DNA of 64,000 nucleotides from Paenibacillus pasadenensis DSM 19293 (GCF_000422485.1 NZ_KE383851.1:89471-153470), one strand, 5' to 3'. Shown: positions 1-8,963, counted from the first letter of the stretch. Notes: generated by a model from the sequence alone, not told the origin. A program made the numbers and translations.

Positions 1-581
1 ATTTTTTGTACAATACGCTCGGCTCGTTGAAATGGATCGCGGCGATGCAGCAGTCCGACAAGATCGTCGACATGACCGAAGCGCTGATCTCCATGCTCCG
101 GTATGCCTCGCGGCTCGAAAGCCCGCTCGTGACGATCCGCGAGGAGCTCGACAATGTGGACAATTACATTACGATTCAAAACGTGCGCTATTATGATTCC
201 ATCCAGATCCGCCGGGAAATCGAAGAGCCTCTGCTGGATTACCGGATTCCGAAAATGATCCTGCAGCCGATCATTGAAAATGCGATCTTTCACGGCTTCG
301 CGGAATTGGAGGAGGAAGGCTGCATCACCATCCGCATCTACTCGATCCAGGCCGATGTCGCCATCGAGATTCACGACAACGGAGCGGGGATGGAGGAGGA
401 GACGGTGCGGTGCTTGCTGGAGAGCTGGAGAACCGGGACGGAGGCCGAAGCGCGGGGGATCGGGCTGTTCAACGTGCAGCGCCGCATCAAGCTTCATTTC
501 GGCGAGCGTTACGGCATCGGAGTGGCAAGCAGCCCCGGGGAAGGGACGACGTTTACGTTCCTGCTTCCCGGTATTTCCTGA
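1..581 (+). CDS. Sensor histidine kinase, YesM family (C-terminal part, cut by window start)
   Basis: This is the catalytic end of a membrane histidine kinase of the His_kinase/HATPase_c (YesM) type, which normally phosphorylates a YesN-type AraC response regulator in response to extracellular sugars. The window opens inside the H-box: the codon of the phosphorylated His is split by the edge and is followed by FLYNTL. The N box (IIENAIFHGF), G1 (DNGAGM) and G2 (GIGLFNVQRRI) ATP-binding motifs follow and the protein ends in TFTFLLPG. The sensor and membrane parts lie outside the window. It is a paralogue of the kinase at 27217-29028. A bidirectional terminator follows at once, and the neighbouring importer genes point toward it. 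Its partner regulator is not in the window. Confidence 0.93.
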   Translation, partial: FLYNTLGSLKWIAAMQQSDKIVDMTEALISMLRYASRLESPLVTIREELDNVDNYITIQNVRYYDSIQIRREIEEPLLDYRIPKMILQPIIENAIFHGFAELEEEGCITIRIYSIQADVAIEIHDNGAGMEEETVRCLLESWRTGTEAEARGIGLFNVQRRIKLHFGERYGIGVASSPGEGTTFTFLLPGIS

Positions 582-590
582 ACGATCAAA

Positions 591-623
591 AAACGGCGCT
601 TCCTATGCGGAAGCGCCGTTTTT
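591..623. terminator. Bidirectional rho-independent terminator
   Basis: A 13-bp perfect stem (591-603 paired with 609-621) with a TATGC loop is flanked by T runs on both strands. It lies between the convergent histidine kinase and ABC permease genes and can end both transcripts. Confidence 0.9.
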
Positions 624-632
624 GCCCAGCGG

Positions 633-1523
633 TCAGCCTTTTACGCTGCCGAGAACGAGGCCTTTCGTGAAATATTTCTGCAGGAAAGGGTAGACGAGCA
701 AAATCGGAATGGCGCCCAGGAACATCTGGGCAGCGCGGCCTGTCCTGGCATTCATCATCGACAGCAGCTTCGTGTAATCGGAGCCCGACTTGAGCATAAG
801 CTGCTAGAAGCTCATCAATAACGTCTGCAAATAGCTCTGCAAAGGATAGTTGGCCGGGTTTTTCATATAGATGATGCCGTCGAACCATGAATTCCAATGG
901 CCGACGATGCTGAACAGGCCGACCGTGGCCAGCGCGGGCTTCAGCAAGGGGAGCAGGACTCGGATCAAGATCTGCATCGGACTCGCCCCGTCGATGATGG
1001 CGGACTCTTCGATCTCTTCCGGCAAGCCGCGGATGAAGTTCATGAGGATGATCATGCTGAATACGGGGAGCGCCCCGGGCAGGATCAACGACCAGATCGA
1101 ATCGATCAAGCCGGTTTTGACGACGATGAGGTAGGTGGGAATCAAGCCTCCGTTGAACAGCATCGTGACGATGAAGAAGGTCATGTACCAGTTGCGGCCC
1201 GCAAGCTTGCCCGATGACTTGGATAGCGGATAAGCCGTCAAGACGATGAGCAGGAGGTTGACGATCGTCCCCAGGACGACCCTTTGCACGGATACCCATA
1301 AAGAAGTGAGGAACTTTCCGCCGGTCATCGCGAACTCGTACGCTTTGGTCGTGAAGTCCACCGGCCAGAACACGACGTCTCCTGCCGACACGGCGGCGCT
1401 GCCGCTGAACGATACGGCCAGCAGGTTGACGAACGGCAAGATGCAAAGCAGCGATGTGGCGATCAAGATGACATAGTTGGCGGCTACAAACAAATATCTC
1501 CCGACGCTTCGGTCCTGAATCAT
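633..1523 (-). pseudogene. LplC/YtcP-type sugar ABC permease with in-frame amber codon
   Basis: This is an inner-membrane permease of a carbohydrate ABC importer (MalG/LplC class). It has several hydrophobic segments and the EAA loop (EEIEESAIIDGAS...) that docks the ATPase. The reading frame from ATG at 1523 meets TAG at 804-806 after 239 residues (…LLMSF). The same frame then continues for 56 more sense codons to TGA at 633, and those residues (NARTGRAAQMFLGAIP, LVYPFLQKYF, ending GLVLGSVKG) are the normal C terminus of the family. A single nonsense change therefore removes the last membrane helix from a protein of about 296 residues. No frameshift is present. It starts 12 bp after the upstream permease in the same operon. 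It could be a real null allele, a sequencing error, or be read through by a suppressor tRNA. Confidence 0.85.
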
Positions 1524-1535
1524 CCGGATCCCCCC

Positions 1536-2426
1536 TTAGAAGATTCTATAGTTGGCGACTTTATAGGCAAGCACATAGGATACGCCGACGAGGATACAGG
1601 AAATGACCGACTTGAACAATCCGACTGCCGTGCTGATTGAATATTGGGCCTGCTGGATGCCGAGGCGGTAGACATACGTATCGATGATGTCGCCCGTCTG
1701 GTACACGACCGGCGAGTACAGATTGTAGATCTGATCAAAGCCGGCGTTCAGCACGTTTCCGAGCGACAGCACGGACATCAGCACGATCGTCGGCATAAGC
1801 AGCGGCAGCGTAATATAAATCGTCTGCTTCCAGCGTTTTGCGCCGTCGATGACGGCAGCCTCGTACAAGCCGGGATCGATGCCCGACAACGCCGCCAAAT
1901 AAACGACCGTCCCAAAGCCGAAGCCTTTCCATATATCGCTCACGATCATCGTCCAGGGGAAGAGGGACGGATTGCCGAGGAAATTGACGGCGGGAATTCC
2001 GAGCAAGCTCAGAAAATGGTTGATGATGCCGTCGGAGCTGAGGATGTCGAGCAGGATGCCGGCCATGATGACCCACGACAGGAAGTTCGGAATATAAACG
2101 AGCGTCTGGAACGTCCGTTTGACGAGTCCGTGCGCCACCTCGTTCAGCAGCAGGGCGAAAACGACGGGGACGACGATGCCGCCGATGATTTTGAAGGCCG
2201 ACATATAGAGCGTGTTCCATATCGTTCGGACGAAGTTAGGCTGCTGGAAGACATGATTGAAGTTGTCCCAACCGACCCACGGAGATTGGAAGCCGAGTCC
2301 GGGATTATACTTTTGAAACGCAATGACCAGGCCGTAAAAAGGAATGTAGCTGAAAATGAAGACGAGGATGAGGCTCGGAAGCAGCATGAGATGCAGCGCG
2401 CGCTGCTGCTTTAATTTCGTCAGCAT
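1536..2426 (-). CDS. LplB-type sugar ABC transporter permease
   Basis: This inner-membrane permease is the MalF/LplB-class partner of the adjacent LplC-type protein. At 296 residues it has the usual length. It opens with a short basic segment followed by a first hydrophobic helix (LHLMLLPSLILVFIFSYIPF) and carries the EAA cytoplasmic loop (…GLYEAAVIDGAKRWKQ) near residue 200. Its gene lies between the solute-binding protein (76 bp upstream) and the damaged LplC gene (12 bp downstream), which is the standard Paenibacillus order. No ATPase gene is in the operon; these systems normally share an MsmX-type ATPase encoded elsewhere. Confidence 0.93.
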   Translation of the reverse strand: MLTKLKQQRALHLMLLPSLILVFIFSYIPFYGLVIAFQKYNPGLGFQSPWVGWDNFNHVFQQPNFVRTIWNTLYMSAFKIIGGIVVPVVFALLLNEVAHGLVKRTFQTLVYIPNFLSWVIMAGILLDILSSDGIINHFLSLLGIPAVNFLGNPSLFPWTMIVSDIWKGFGFGTVVYLAALSGIDPGLYEAAVIDGAKRWKQTIYITLPLLMPTIVLMSVLSLGNVLNAGFDQIYNLYSPVVYQTGDIIDTYVYRLGIQQAQYSISTAVGLFKSVISCILVGVSYVLAYKVANYRIF

Positions 2427-2502
2427 GGATGGTCGCCTCGTTTCTTGACTTGGATAGGTGGAAAAGGGGCTGCGGAAATCCGCATCCCCTCTACAGAAAG
2501 AG

Positions 2503-4158
2503 TCACTTGTTTCCGTAAGCTTCGTTTACGGCCTGAGTAGCCGCATCTCCGCCTGCAGTCTTCCAATTTTGCACGACCGTATCGAAATAATCGATGCTTT
2601 CGGAGCCCATGATGATTTTGGTGAAGCCTTCCGTCAAAATATCATCGAGAGTCGTTCCGTACGCTGCAAGCGCCTCTGGAGTCGCTCCCCACAGCTCGGT
2701 CTTGATATAGTTGCCGCTGTCATAGATTTTTTTGGCCAGGCTGAACGCCGACTTCGGCGCTCCTTGCTGCAGGTAGTCGCCCACGGCGCTAGGAGTCGCA
2801 TTCTCTTTGAATTCAATGCTGTTTTTATATTTCTGCCACATGCCCGAGGAGGTGAGGCCGCTGGAGTCGCCGGATTCCAGCGCTGCCGAAACGGCTTCGT
2901 ACTGCTCGTAGTCGGAGGTCGGATTGAGCACCCGGAAGGCGCCTACGACATGCGCCATATCGTTGTCGAGCAGGCCGGACAGCGTTTCCTTCGACTCTTT
3001 TTCCAATCCTTCATCGACGATGTAGGCGTAATCGTTGAGCAGCTTGACGGCCGCTTCAGGATGCTTGAACGACTTTTTGGCGACGATATAGCTGCCGTTG
3101 GCAAAGGAGATGGATTGCTTCGCTTCCTCGCCGTTCGCCGTGCGCAGCAGGTAAGGATAGAAGATGGCTTCCTTGCCCAGATTCGTAATCGTATCGACGC
3201 CGGGATTGTAGCCCCACCATTGATAGTACGGCTGCAGGCCTACTTTGCCGGCGACGACGTCCGCGTTCATCGCGCTGAAGTCCTTGATGGCGAACTCCGG
3301 ATCGATGATGCCTTGCTTGTACCATTCCGCCCATGCCTGGAGCGCGTCCTTCATTTCCGGCTGGATGGAGCCGTACACGATGGAGCCGCTGCTGTCCTTG
3401 ATCCACATGTCGGGATGGGCGTTCCAGCTGACGGCAAGCACATTGAGGTAATCCAGCGTCTGGTCGACGGCCATGCCGTAGCCGCCGTGCTTTTCCATGA
3501 AGGCAAGCGCGATGTTCTTGATGTCTTCCGGGCTTTGCGGATCTTTAAGTCCCAGCTCTTCTTTCCAATCGTTGCGGATCCAGATGTAGTCGGATTGATC
3601 GATCAATCCCCAGTGCAGCTGCGGGATGCCGTACAGCTTGCCGTCCTTCATCCCCGATTCATAGCTGTCTGTATCCGCTTTCATGTAATCCTTCAAGCGG
3701 CTGGAAGCGTACTTGTCGAACACCTCCGTCAAGTCCATGATCATGTCGGCTTCAATGAGCTGCTGCAGCTGGGAGGCGTTGACCTTGAACACGTCGGGAA
3801 GGTCGTTGGAGGTGATCGCCAGGTTCAGCTTGGTGTCGTATTCATCGCTTACCCAATCCGTCACGACTTTGATGTTGTATTTTTCTTGGTAGCGCCGGAT
3901 CCATACATTGTTGGTAATGTCGTCGCCCTGCGGATATTTGGCCGAAGGATATTCCGAAGTGACCGTATGGATCGTCACCGGCTCCTTGTAGGCGCTGAAG
4001 GCAGGGTCGGAAGGATTTGCTTCCAGAGCGTCCGCGGCCTCATTGCCGGTCGAAGCGCTGCCGGCGCCGTTGCTTGCGCTCGGAGCGTTGCTGCAAGCCG
4101 TCGGCAAAGCCAGCATCATGCAAAGAGACAACAACAGAGCGATTTTCTTCTTTGACAT
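2503..4158 (-). CDS. Extracellular sugar-binding lipoprotein, LplA type
   Basis: This 551-residue lipoprotein would capture an oligosaccharide outside the cell for the LplB/LplC permeases. The N terminus has a basic start, a hydrophobic core and the lipobox ending PTAC, so Cys22 should be lipidated. A low-complexity Ser/Ala/Asn linker follows, then an SBP family 1 fold. The ATG at 4158 is preceded by a G-rich ribosome site (GGGGGG, about 4 bp upstream). The length fits the large LplA subfamily of Paenibacillus rather than the shorter MalE type. It is the first gene of the importer operon. The substrate is unknown; the GH4 enzyme and sugar kinase just upstream suggest a disaccharide or amino-sugar oligomer. 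Confidence 0.93.
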   Translation of the reverse strand: MSKKKIALLLSLCMMLALPTACSNAPSASNGAGSASTGNEAADALEANPSDPAFSAYKEPVTIHTVTSEYPSAKYPQGDDITNNVWIRRYQEKYNIKVVTDWVSDEYDTKLNLAITSNDLPDVFKVNASQLQQLIEADMIMDLTEVFDKYASSRLKDYMKADTDSYESGMKDGKLYGIPQLHWGLIDQSDYIWIRNDWKEELGLKDPQSPEDIKNIALAFMEKHGGYGMAVDQTLDYLNVLAVSWNAHPDMWIKDSSGSIVYGSIQPEMKDALQAWAEWYKQGIIDPEFAIKDFSAMNADVVAGKVGLQPYYQWWGYNPGVDTITNLGKEAIFYPYLLRTANGEEAKQSISFANGSYIVAKKSFKHPEAAVKLLNDYAYIVDEGLEKESKETLSGLLDNDMAHVVGAFRVLNPTSDYEQYEAVSAALESGDSSGLTSSGMWQKYKNSIEFKENATPSAVGDYLQQGAPKSAFSLAKKIYDSGNYIKTELWGATPEALAAYGTTLDDILTEGFTKIIMGSESIDYFDTVVQNWKTAGGDAATQAVNEAYGNK

Positions 4159-4480
4159 TCAATTTCCCCCCATACTGGTCTGACGGAACAATCCGCCAGT
4201 TCATTGTAAATCGGGGGAGAACGCAAGCCTATGAAGATAATTGTCCAATCGCATTTCCTTTTTTGCGGTATTTGGCTGGGGGTGAAGGCCGGGGAGGAAA
4301 AATTTGTCGACGGATGTTGCTTTTTTTGTCGGCTCGTCCGAGCCAACCGGGGGCAAGCAGGCTGCGGGTTGCGGGGAGCGGCTTTGCGGCGAAGCGGCGG
4401 CAAAGAAGCAAGGGGGAAGCGCAGCGGCAAGCATGGCGAGCATGGCTGCAGGCCGATGAAGGAGCCGCCGCGCTTTTTTT
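4159..4480. other. Intergenic stretch between GH4 gene and importer operon
   Basis: No convincing gene lies in this 322-bp interval. It should contain the promoter of the minus-strand importer operon. A short AT-rich part at about 4230-4330 is the likeliest place, but I could not fix -35 and -10 boxes. No clear hairpin with a T run follows the GH4 stop, so read-through from the upstream operon is possible. Confidence 0.4.
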
Positions 4481-5794
4481 TCATTCCTGCGTGAAAAACT
4501 TCGGCAAATACGCCCGGTTCGCCTCCAGCATCTCGCCCAGCAGCGCCTGGGCGACGCGGACCGACGGCACGAGCGGATGATGCGCCAGCGCCTGCAGCGC
4601 GATGCTGCGGTCGCCGCTGACGGCGGCTTCGATCGCGAGCGACTCGTACGTCTTGACGGCCTGGATGAGGCCGACGCACGGGGCCGGCACGGCCGTCAGC
4701 TGCAGCGGGATCGGGCCGCCGCTCGTGACGACGCAGTTGACCTCGATGCAGGCGTCGTCCGGGAGGAAAGGCAGGATGCCGTTGTTCGGCACGTTCAGCG
4801 TCTGCACGTCTCCGGTGCCGCCATAGAGCGAGCGCATCAGGTTGACTGCCGCCTCGGAATAGTAGGCGCCGCCGCGCTGCTCCAGCTGCTTCGGCTTCTC
4901 CTTCAGCTCCGGATCCTGGTACAGCTCGAACAGCTCCTTCTCGACGCGCTTGACGACCTCGGCGCGGTTGCCGTCCTTCTCGAACGCGGCTTTCTGCTCG
5001 GCGAGCATCGTGTCGGTCATGTAGAAGTATTTGAGATAGTAGGAGGGCAGCGCGTTCAGGCCGGAGATGAACGCCGGATCCCAGTCGGAGCCGGAGACGT
5101 TTTTGGCGGAGAAGCTGTCCTCGCCCCGCACGAGCTCCGGCAGCCGGTCGACGCCGTCGACGGTGACGCGGCTGACCCAGTGCAGATGGTTCAGGCCGAC
5201 GAACTCGGCGTAGACGCGGTCCGTCGTCGTGCCGTACTTGCCGGCGAGCCATTTGAGCAGGCCGATCGGCGCGTTGCAGAGGCCGATGCTTTTGACCTTG
5301 GAGTGCTTGCGGATCGCCTCGGTGACCATGCCGGCCGGGTTGGTGAAGTTGAGCAGCCATGCTTCCGGAGCGAGCTCCTCGATGTCGCGGCAGATGTCGA
5401 GCAGCACCGGAATCGTGCGCAGCGCCTTCATCATGCCGCCGGGGCCGGTCGTCTCCTGGCCGATCACGCCGTGCTTGAGCGGAATCGCCTCGTCCAGGCC
5501 GCGCGCTTCCAGCATGCCGACGCGCATCTGCGTGCTGACGAAGTCGGCTCCGGCGATCGCCGCTCGGCGGTCCGTCGTCAGATGCACTTCGATCGGCAGC
5601 CCGGAGCGGTCGACCATTCGTTTGGCGAGCTCGCCGACGATGTTCAGCTTCCATAGGCCGGGCTCGATGTCGACGAGCCACAGCTCGCGCACGGGCAGCG
5701 AGTCATAATAGCGGATGAAGCCTTCGACGAGCTCGGGGGTGTAGGACGATCCGCCGCCGATGACGGCGATCTTGAGGCCTTTTGTTTCGGTCAT
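4481..5794 (-). CDS. GH4 family 6-phospho-beta-glycosidase (NAD- and Mn-dependent)
   Basis: This cytoplasmic glycosidase of family GH4 cleaves phosphorylated disaccharides through an NAD-dependent redox mechanism with a divalent metal. The N-terminal dinucleotide fold shows GGGSSYTPEL (residues 13-22). The conserved GQETTGPGG (112-120), NFTNPAG (149-155), metal-ligand Cys173 in GLCNAPIG and His203 in GLNHLHW are all present. Family members with CN-P at the Cys site are usually 6-phospho-beta-glucosidases (LicH/CelF type). The length of 437 residues is normal. It follows the BadF-type kinase by 18 bp in the LacI-kinase-GH4 operon. No PTS gene is in the window, so its phosphorylated substrate may come from the neighbouring kinase; that is inference. 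Confidence 0.92.
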   Translation of the reverse strand: MTETKGLKIAVIGGGSSYTPELVEGFIRYYDSLPVRELWLVDIEPGLWKLNIVGELAKRMVDRSGLPIEVHLTTDRRAAIAGADFVSTQMRVGMLEARGLDEAIPLKHGVIGQETTGPGGMMKALRTIPVLLDICRDIEELAPEAWLLNFTNPAGMVTEAIRKHSKVKSIGLCNAPIGLLKWLAGKYGTTTDRVYAEFVGLNHLHWVSRVTVDGVDRLPELVRGEDSFSAKNVSGSDWDPAFISGLNALPSYYLKYFYMTDTMLAEQKAAFEKDGNRAEVVKRVEKELFELYQDPELKEKPKQLEQRGGAYYSEAAVNLMRSLYGGTGDVQTLNVPNNGILPFLPDDACIEVNCVVTSGGPIPLQLTAVPAPCVGLIQAVKTYESLAIEAAVSGDRSIALQALAHHPLVPSVRVAQALLGEMLEANRAYLPKFFTQE

Positions 5795-5812
5795 GGTCGA
5801 TTCCTCTTTTCG

Positions 5813-6805
5813 TTAAAGTGGGGCGATCGGGATGTCGTCGAACTCGCGGTGCTGGCGCATCGATCGGTACATCTCCGGCGTGATGTCGATGCGGTCCGCC
5901 TCCAGCGCGCCCCAGAGGGCGCCGACGACCGGCTCGACATCGAGCTTGACGAGCGACGCTCCCGGAGCCGTCTGCCGCAGCATCGCGGCGATCGGGCCGC
6001 TGATCCAGCCGTGGTCGCCGCGAGTCAGCAGGCTGCCGGCAAGCACGACGTCGAACGGAAGCTTGCGCATGCCGAGCCGCTCGATGACCGCCTTGACGGA
6101 CAGTGCGAGCTCCTCGCCCTGATGCGTCAGGATGCGGAGCGCCGCTTCGTCGCCCTCGGAGGCGGCGCGGAACAGCAGCCGCACGACGTCGGTCGGCACG
6201 CCGAGCGAGCGGTCGAGATAGTCGTGGAACATCGCTTCGACCGTCGGATAGCCGAGCATCTCCAGCAGCATCGGCGTCAGCTTCGTCGGGCCTTCGCGGC
6301 CGTCCCAGGAGCGGATGACGGTGCGGAAAACCTCGACGTTCAGCCCGCCGCCGCCGCCGAAGTCCCCGTACATGTAGCTGAAGCCGCCGCATTGGTACAT
6401 GTCGCCGCTCGGACTCACGCCGGCGCAGTTGACACCGGTGCCGCAGATGACAGAGACTCCGTACGGCCTGGCCGTGCCGGCCCGGAGGCCGATGATCGTG
6501 TCGCAGACGACCGTATAGCGCTCCGCGAAGCCGATGCTGCCGAGCAGCGGATGCAAAATGTCGAGGTCGGCCTGGCGGTCGGCTCCGGCGAGTCCGAAGT
6601 ACGCGTGGGCGAGCGCGGAGCGCTCGACGCCTGCTTGCCGCAGCGCCTCGGAGACGGCGGCGTCGAGATTGCGCCGGGCGGAGTCGCGGCCGTTCTGATG
6701 GTTGCCGCCTGCGGCCATGCCTTTGCCGAGGATGCGTCCATCGGCATCGGAGACGAGAGCATGCGTCTTCGTGCCGCCGGCATCGACGCCGAGATAGAAG
6801 CTCAT
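5813..6805 (-). CDS. BadF/BadG-type sugar kinase, N-acetylglucosamine kinase-like
   Basis: This cytoplasmic ATP-dependent kinase of the ASKHA superfamily is related to N-acetylglucosamine and MurNAc kinases. It starts MSFYLGVDAGGTKT with the phosphate-binding DAGGTKT motif, and has the second phosphate loop (SVICGTGVNCAG) and adenosine-site segment (VVLAGSLLTRGD). I chose ATG at 6805 because it overlaps the stop of the upstream LacI gene as ATGA, a typical coupled start; an in-frame ATG at 6823 lies inside that gene. At 330 residues it is of normal length. Together with the GH4 enzyme it could phosphorylate an imported sugar or disaccharide so that GH4 can act. The substrate is not settled. 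Confidence 0.88.
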   Translation of the reverse strand: MSFYLGVDAGGTKTHALVSDADGRILGKGMAAGGNHQNGRDSARRNLDAAVSEALRQAGVERSALAHAYFGLAGADRQADLDILHPLLGSIGFAERYTVVCDTIIGLRAGTARPYGVSVICGTGVNCAGVSPSGDMYQCGGFSYMYGDFGGGGGLNVEVFRTVIRSWDGREGPTKLTPMLLEMLGYPTVEAMFHDYLDRSLGVPTDVVRLLFRAASEGDEAALRILTHQGEELALSVKAVIERLGMRKLPFDVVLAGSLLTRGDHGWISGPIAAMLRQTAPGASLVKLDVEPVVGALWGALEADRIDITPEMYRSMRQHREFDDIPIAPL

Positions 6806-7815
6806 ACGGAATTCTCCTTCCAAGCGGATAATGGCGGAGCGGTGCTCTCGCGCACGACGAGCTCCGGTCTCAGCACGACAGGAGGCGGCGCCTCGCGCCC
6901 CTCCATCTGGGCGAGCAGGCCGTCGACCGCGGAGCGCGCGATCTCCAGCACCGGCTGCGCCACGGTCGTCAGCTTCGGATGCAGCAGCGTCGCGAGGTTC
7001 TGGTCGTCGTAGCCGACGAGCGACAGGTCGCGGGGGATGGCCAGGCCTGCCTCCTGCAGCGCGTTGAGCACGCCGACGGCGATATAATCGTCGCCGCAGA
7101 ACAGCGCCTCCGGCAGGCGGCCCTCCGCCAGCCAGCGCTTCGCCGCCTCATAGCCCGTGTCCATGGAATATGTCCCTTCCTCGATGAACACCGGCTCCAG
7201 GCCGTGCTCGGCCAGCGCCTTGAGGAAGCCGTTCTGCCGGTCGATCGTGCTCTTGTAGTTGCTGGGGCCGCTCAGATGGGCGATCGACGAATGGCCGAGC
7301 TCGACCAGATGCTTGCCGGCCGCGTAGCCGCCGGAGTAATGGCCGACCTGCACGGCCGACAAGTCGTAGGCGGGGTTCTGGTTGTCGATGATCGAGTACG
7401 GAATGCCCTTGCGCTCGAGATCGGGAATCAGCTCGTCCTCCCAGGTCGGCGACAGGATGATCATGCCGTCGACCCGGTCCCTTTCCATCAGGAAGCTGCT
7501 TCCGGGCTCCCGGCAGCTCGGCGATACGGACAGCGCGAGAAAATAGCCGTGTCCGGCGAGCTCGTCATGCACGCTCTTGACGATCGCGTCGAACACCGAG
7601 TCCTGAAGCGTCGACAGCAGCAGGCCGACGACGCCGGTCTTGCCCTTGGCGAGCGACTGCGCGGCCGAGTTCGGCCGGTACCCGAGCTCCTTCATCGCCT
7701 GCTGCACCTTGAGGCGGTTCTTCTCCCGCACGTTGCCGGAGCCGTTGAGCACGCGCGAGACGGTGACGACGGACAGGCCGGAGCGCTTGGCGACGTCGAA
7801 GATGCTTGGTTTCAT
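6802..7815 (-). CDS. LacI family transcriptional repressor
   Basis: This is a DNA-binding regulator with an N-terminal LacI helix-turn-helix (residues about 4-25, ending VTVSRVLNGSG), a hinge helix region (RPNSAAQSLA), and a periplasmic-binding-protein-like effector domain to residue 337. It is the first gene of a minus-strand operon with the sugar kinase and GH4 enzyme, and its stop overlaps the kinase start. Two LacI-like palindromes in its upstream region (7837-7850 and 7934-7947) suggest autoregulation. The effector is probably the sugar or sugar phosphate handled by the operon. Confidence 0.93.
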   Translation of the reverse strand: MKPSIFDVAKRSGLSVVTVSRVLNGSGNVREKNRLKVQQAMKELGYRPNSAAQSLAKGKTGVVGLLLSTLQDSVFDAIVKSVHDELAGHGYFLALSVSPSCREPGSSFLMERDRVDGMIILSPTWEDELIPDLERKGIPYSIIDNQNPAYDLSAVQVGHYSGGYAAGKHLVELGHSSIAHLSGPSNYKSTIDRQNGFLKALAEHGLEPVFIEEGTYSMDTGYEAAKRWLAEGRLPEALFCGDDYIAVGVLNALQEAGLAIPRDLSLVGYDDQNLATLLHPKLTTVAQPVLEIARSAVDGLLAQMEGREAPPPVVLRPELVVRESTAPPLSAWKENSV

Positions 7816-7836
7816 GAAGCGCCTCCCTTCGTGAAG

Positions 7837-7850
7837 TTAAACCGCTTAAA
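7837..7850. promoter_or_regulatory. Putative LacI-family operator, proximal
   Basis: TTAAACCGCTTAAA fits the LacI-family pattern AAnCGnTT around a central CG, 22 bp upstream of the lacI-type start codon. It is an imperfect palindrome. It probably overlaps the transcript start of the operon. Confidence 0.55.
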
Positions 7851-7933
7851 CTTTTGATGAAAAAAAAGAGAGCTTGCTCTTTTCGGATGTCGAGAAGGCT
7901 GGCAAAAGGAAGCGGCGTCAGCCTGCTTCAAAA

Positions 7934-7947
7934 TTAAAGCCCTTTAA
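7934..7947. promoter_or_regulatory. Putative LacI-family operator, distal
   Basis: TTAAAG-CC-CTTTAA has perfect 6-bp arms and lies 97 bp (centre to centre) from the proximal site. Two spaced sites would suit looping by a tetrameric LacI-type repressor. It may also sit near the promoter of the divergent acetyltransferase gene. Confidence 0.5.
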
Positions 7948-8100
7948 CTTTCTCTCGATTATCTTAACGGATCAAGGCCGGTTTGGCAACGATGGCCCGA
8001 GAGTTTTCATCCAGCAAGCGGGAGATCGCGGTGCCGATCACGAATATTCAGCATGGAGCCGGAAGAAGAGCCGGATGAACGAGGAAACGGAGGCGGCCTA

Positions 8101-8940
8101 TTGAACGCAAACGACATTTTGCTTGCCATGCACGCTTCGGCTGCCGAACTTGCGGAAGCGGAGTCCATGAAAGACCGGATGCAAGCGGTGCGGGAACGAG
8201 CGGGAAATCCGGAAGGCGTGGAGATCGTGGAGCAGGACGGCATGCTGCGCCTGTTCAGCCGCTCGATGCCGTGGCCGCAGTTCAATACGGTCAAAGGCGT
8301 TCACGAGGGCGTGCTGGAAAGGTTGGACGATTTGGAGCGCTATTATCGGGAGCGGGAGCGGCCTGTCAGGCTGGAGCTTAGTCCCCAGCGGATCACCTCT
8401 GCCTTGCTGCAGGAGCTCGGCCGCCGAGGCTATAGGACAGCGGCGCTCCATGCAGGCCTGTACCGGCTGTTCGCTCCGAAAGAAGCCGGCATCGAAGTCG
8501 AGCCGTCGTCGGGGAGCGGGCTGACGATACGGCAGGCGGGGCTTGCCGATGCTGAGGCCTATGCCCGCATCCACTGCCTGTCGACGGGGCTCGGAGAATC
8601 CGGCATACCGTCGGTGCGGGCGAACAACGAAGTGCTGATGGAGCGTCCCGGGTGGAGCTTCTGGATCGCGGAGCGGGATGGAGAGCCGGCCGCAGTCGGC
8701 GTCATGCGCATAAGCGGCGGAGCGGCGAACCTCAGCTTCGCAGCGACGCTGCCGGAGGAGCGCGGGCGAGGGCTGCAGCAGGCGCTGCTGCTTGCCCGCC
8801 TTGAAGCGGCCCGGGCAGCAGGATGCTTGATCGCCGTCAGCCAGTGCGAGCCCTATAGCATCAGCATGCGCAACATGCAGCGCTGCGGCATGAGGCTGGC
8901 GTTCATCCGCCCCCATCTCATGCTGCCGCATCATCCATAA
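8101..8940 (+). CDS. GNAT family N-acetyltransferase
   Basis: This cytoplasmic acetyltransferase of unknown substrate has 279 residues. The C-terminal half (from about residue 140) carries the GNAT fold: LTIRQAGLADAEAYARIH opening strand and helix, FWIAERDGEPAAVGVM beta-bulge region, and the acetyl-CoA loop PEERGRGLQQALL near residue 220. The N-terminal half is poorly conserved. I placed the start at TTG 8101 because GGAGG at 8089-8093 sits 7 bp upstream; an in-frame ATG at 8053 has no such site. It is divergent from the LacI gene and is followed by two small genes in the same direction. Confidence 0.82.
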   Translation: MNANDILLAMHASAAELAEAESMKDRMQAVRERAGNPEGVEIVEQDGMLRLFSRSMPWPQFNTVKGVHEGVLERLDDLERYYRERERPVRLELSPQRITSALLQELGRRGYRTAALHAGLYRLFAPKEAGIEVEPSSGSGLTIRQAGLADAEAYARIHCLSTGLGESGIPSVRANNEVLMERPGWSFWIAERDGEPAAVGVMRISGGAANLSFAATLPEERGRGLQQALLLARLEAARAAGCLIAVSQCEPYSISMRNMQRCGMRLAFIRPHLMLPHHP

Positions 8941-8963
8941 CGGATCGAAAAGAGGCGACGACC

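Noticed and set aside
2458-4155. A 565-codon plus-strand frame opposite the LplA-type gene
   Set aside because: The minus-strand protein has a lipobox and SBP fold; the plus-strand translation has no recognisable domain and no ribosome site.
4116-5681. A 521-codon minus-strand frame overlapping the GH4 gene
   Set aside because: It is a shifted frame of the GH4 coding strand with Arg/Ala/Pro-rich translation. GH4 motifs are in the other frame.
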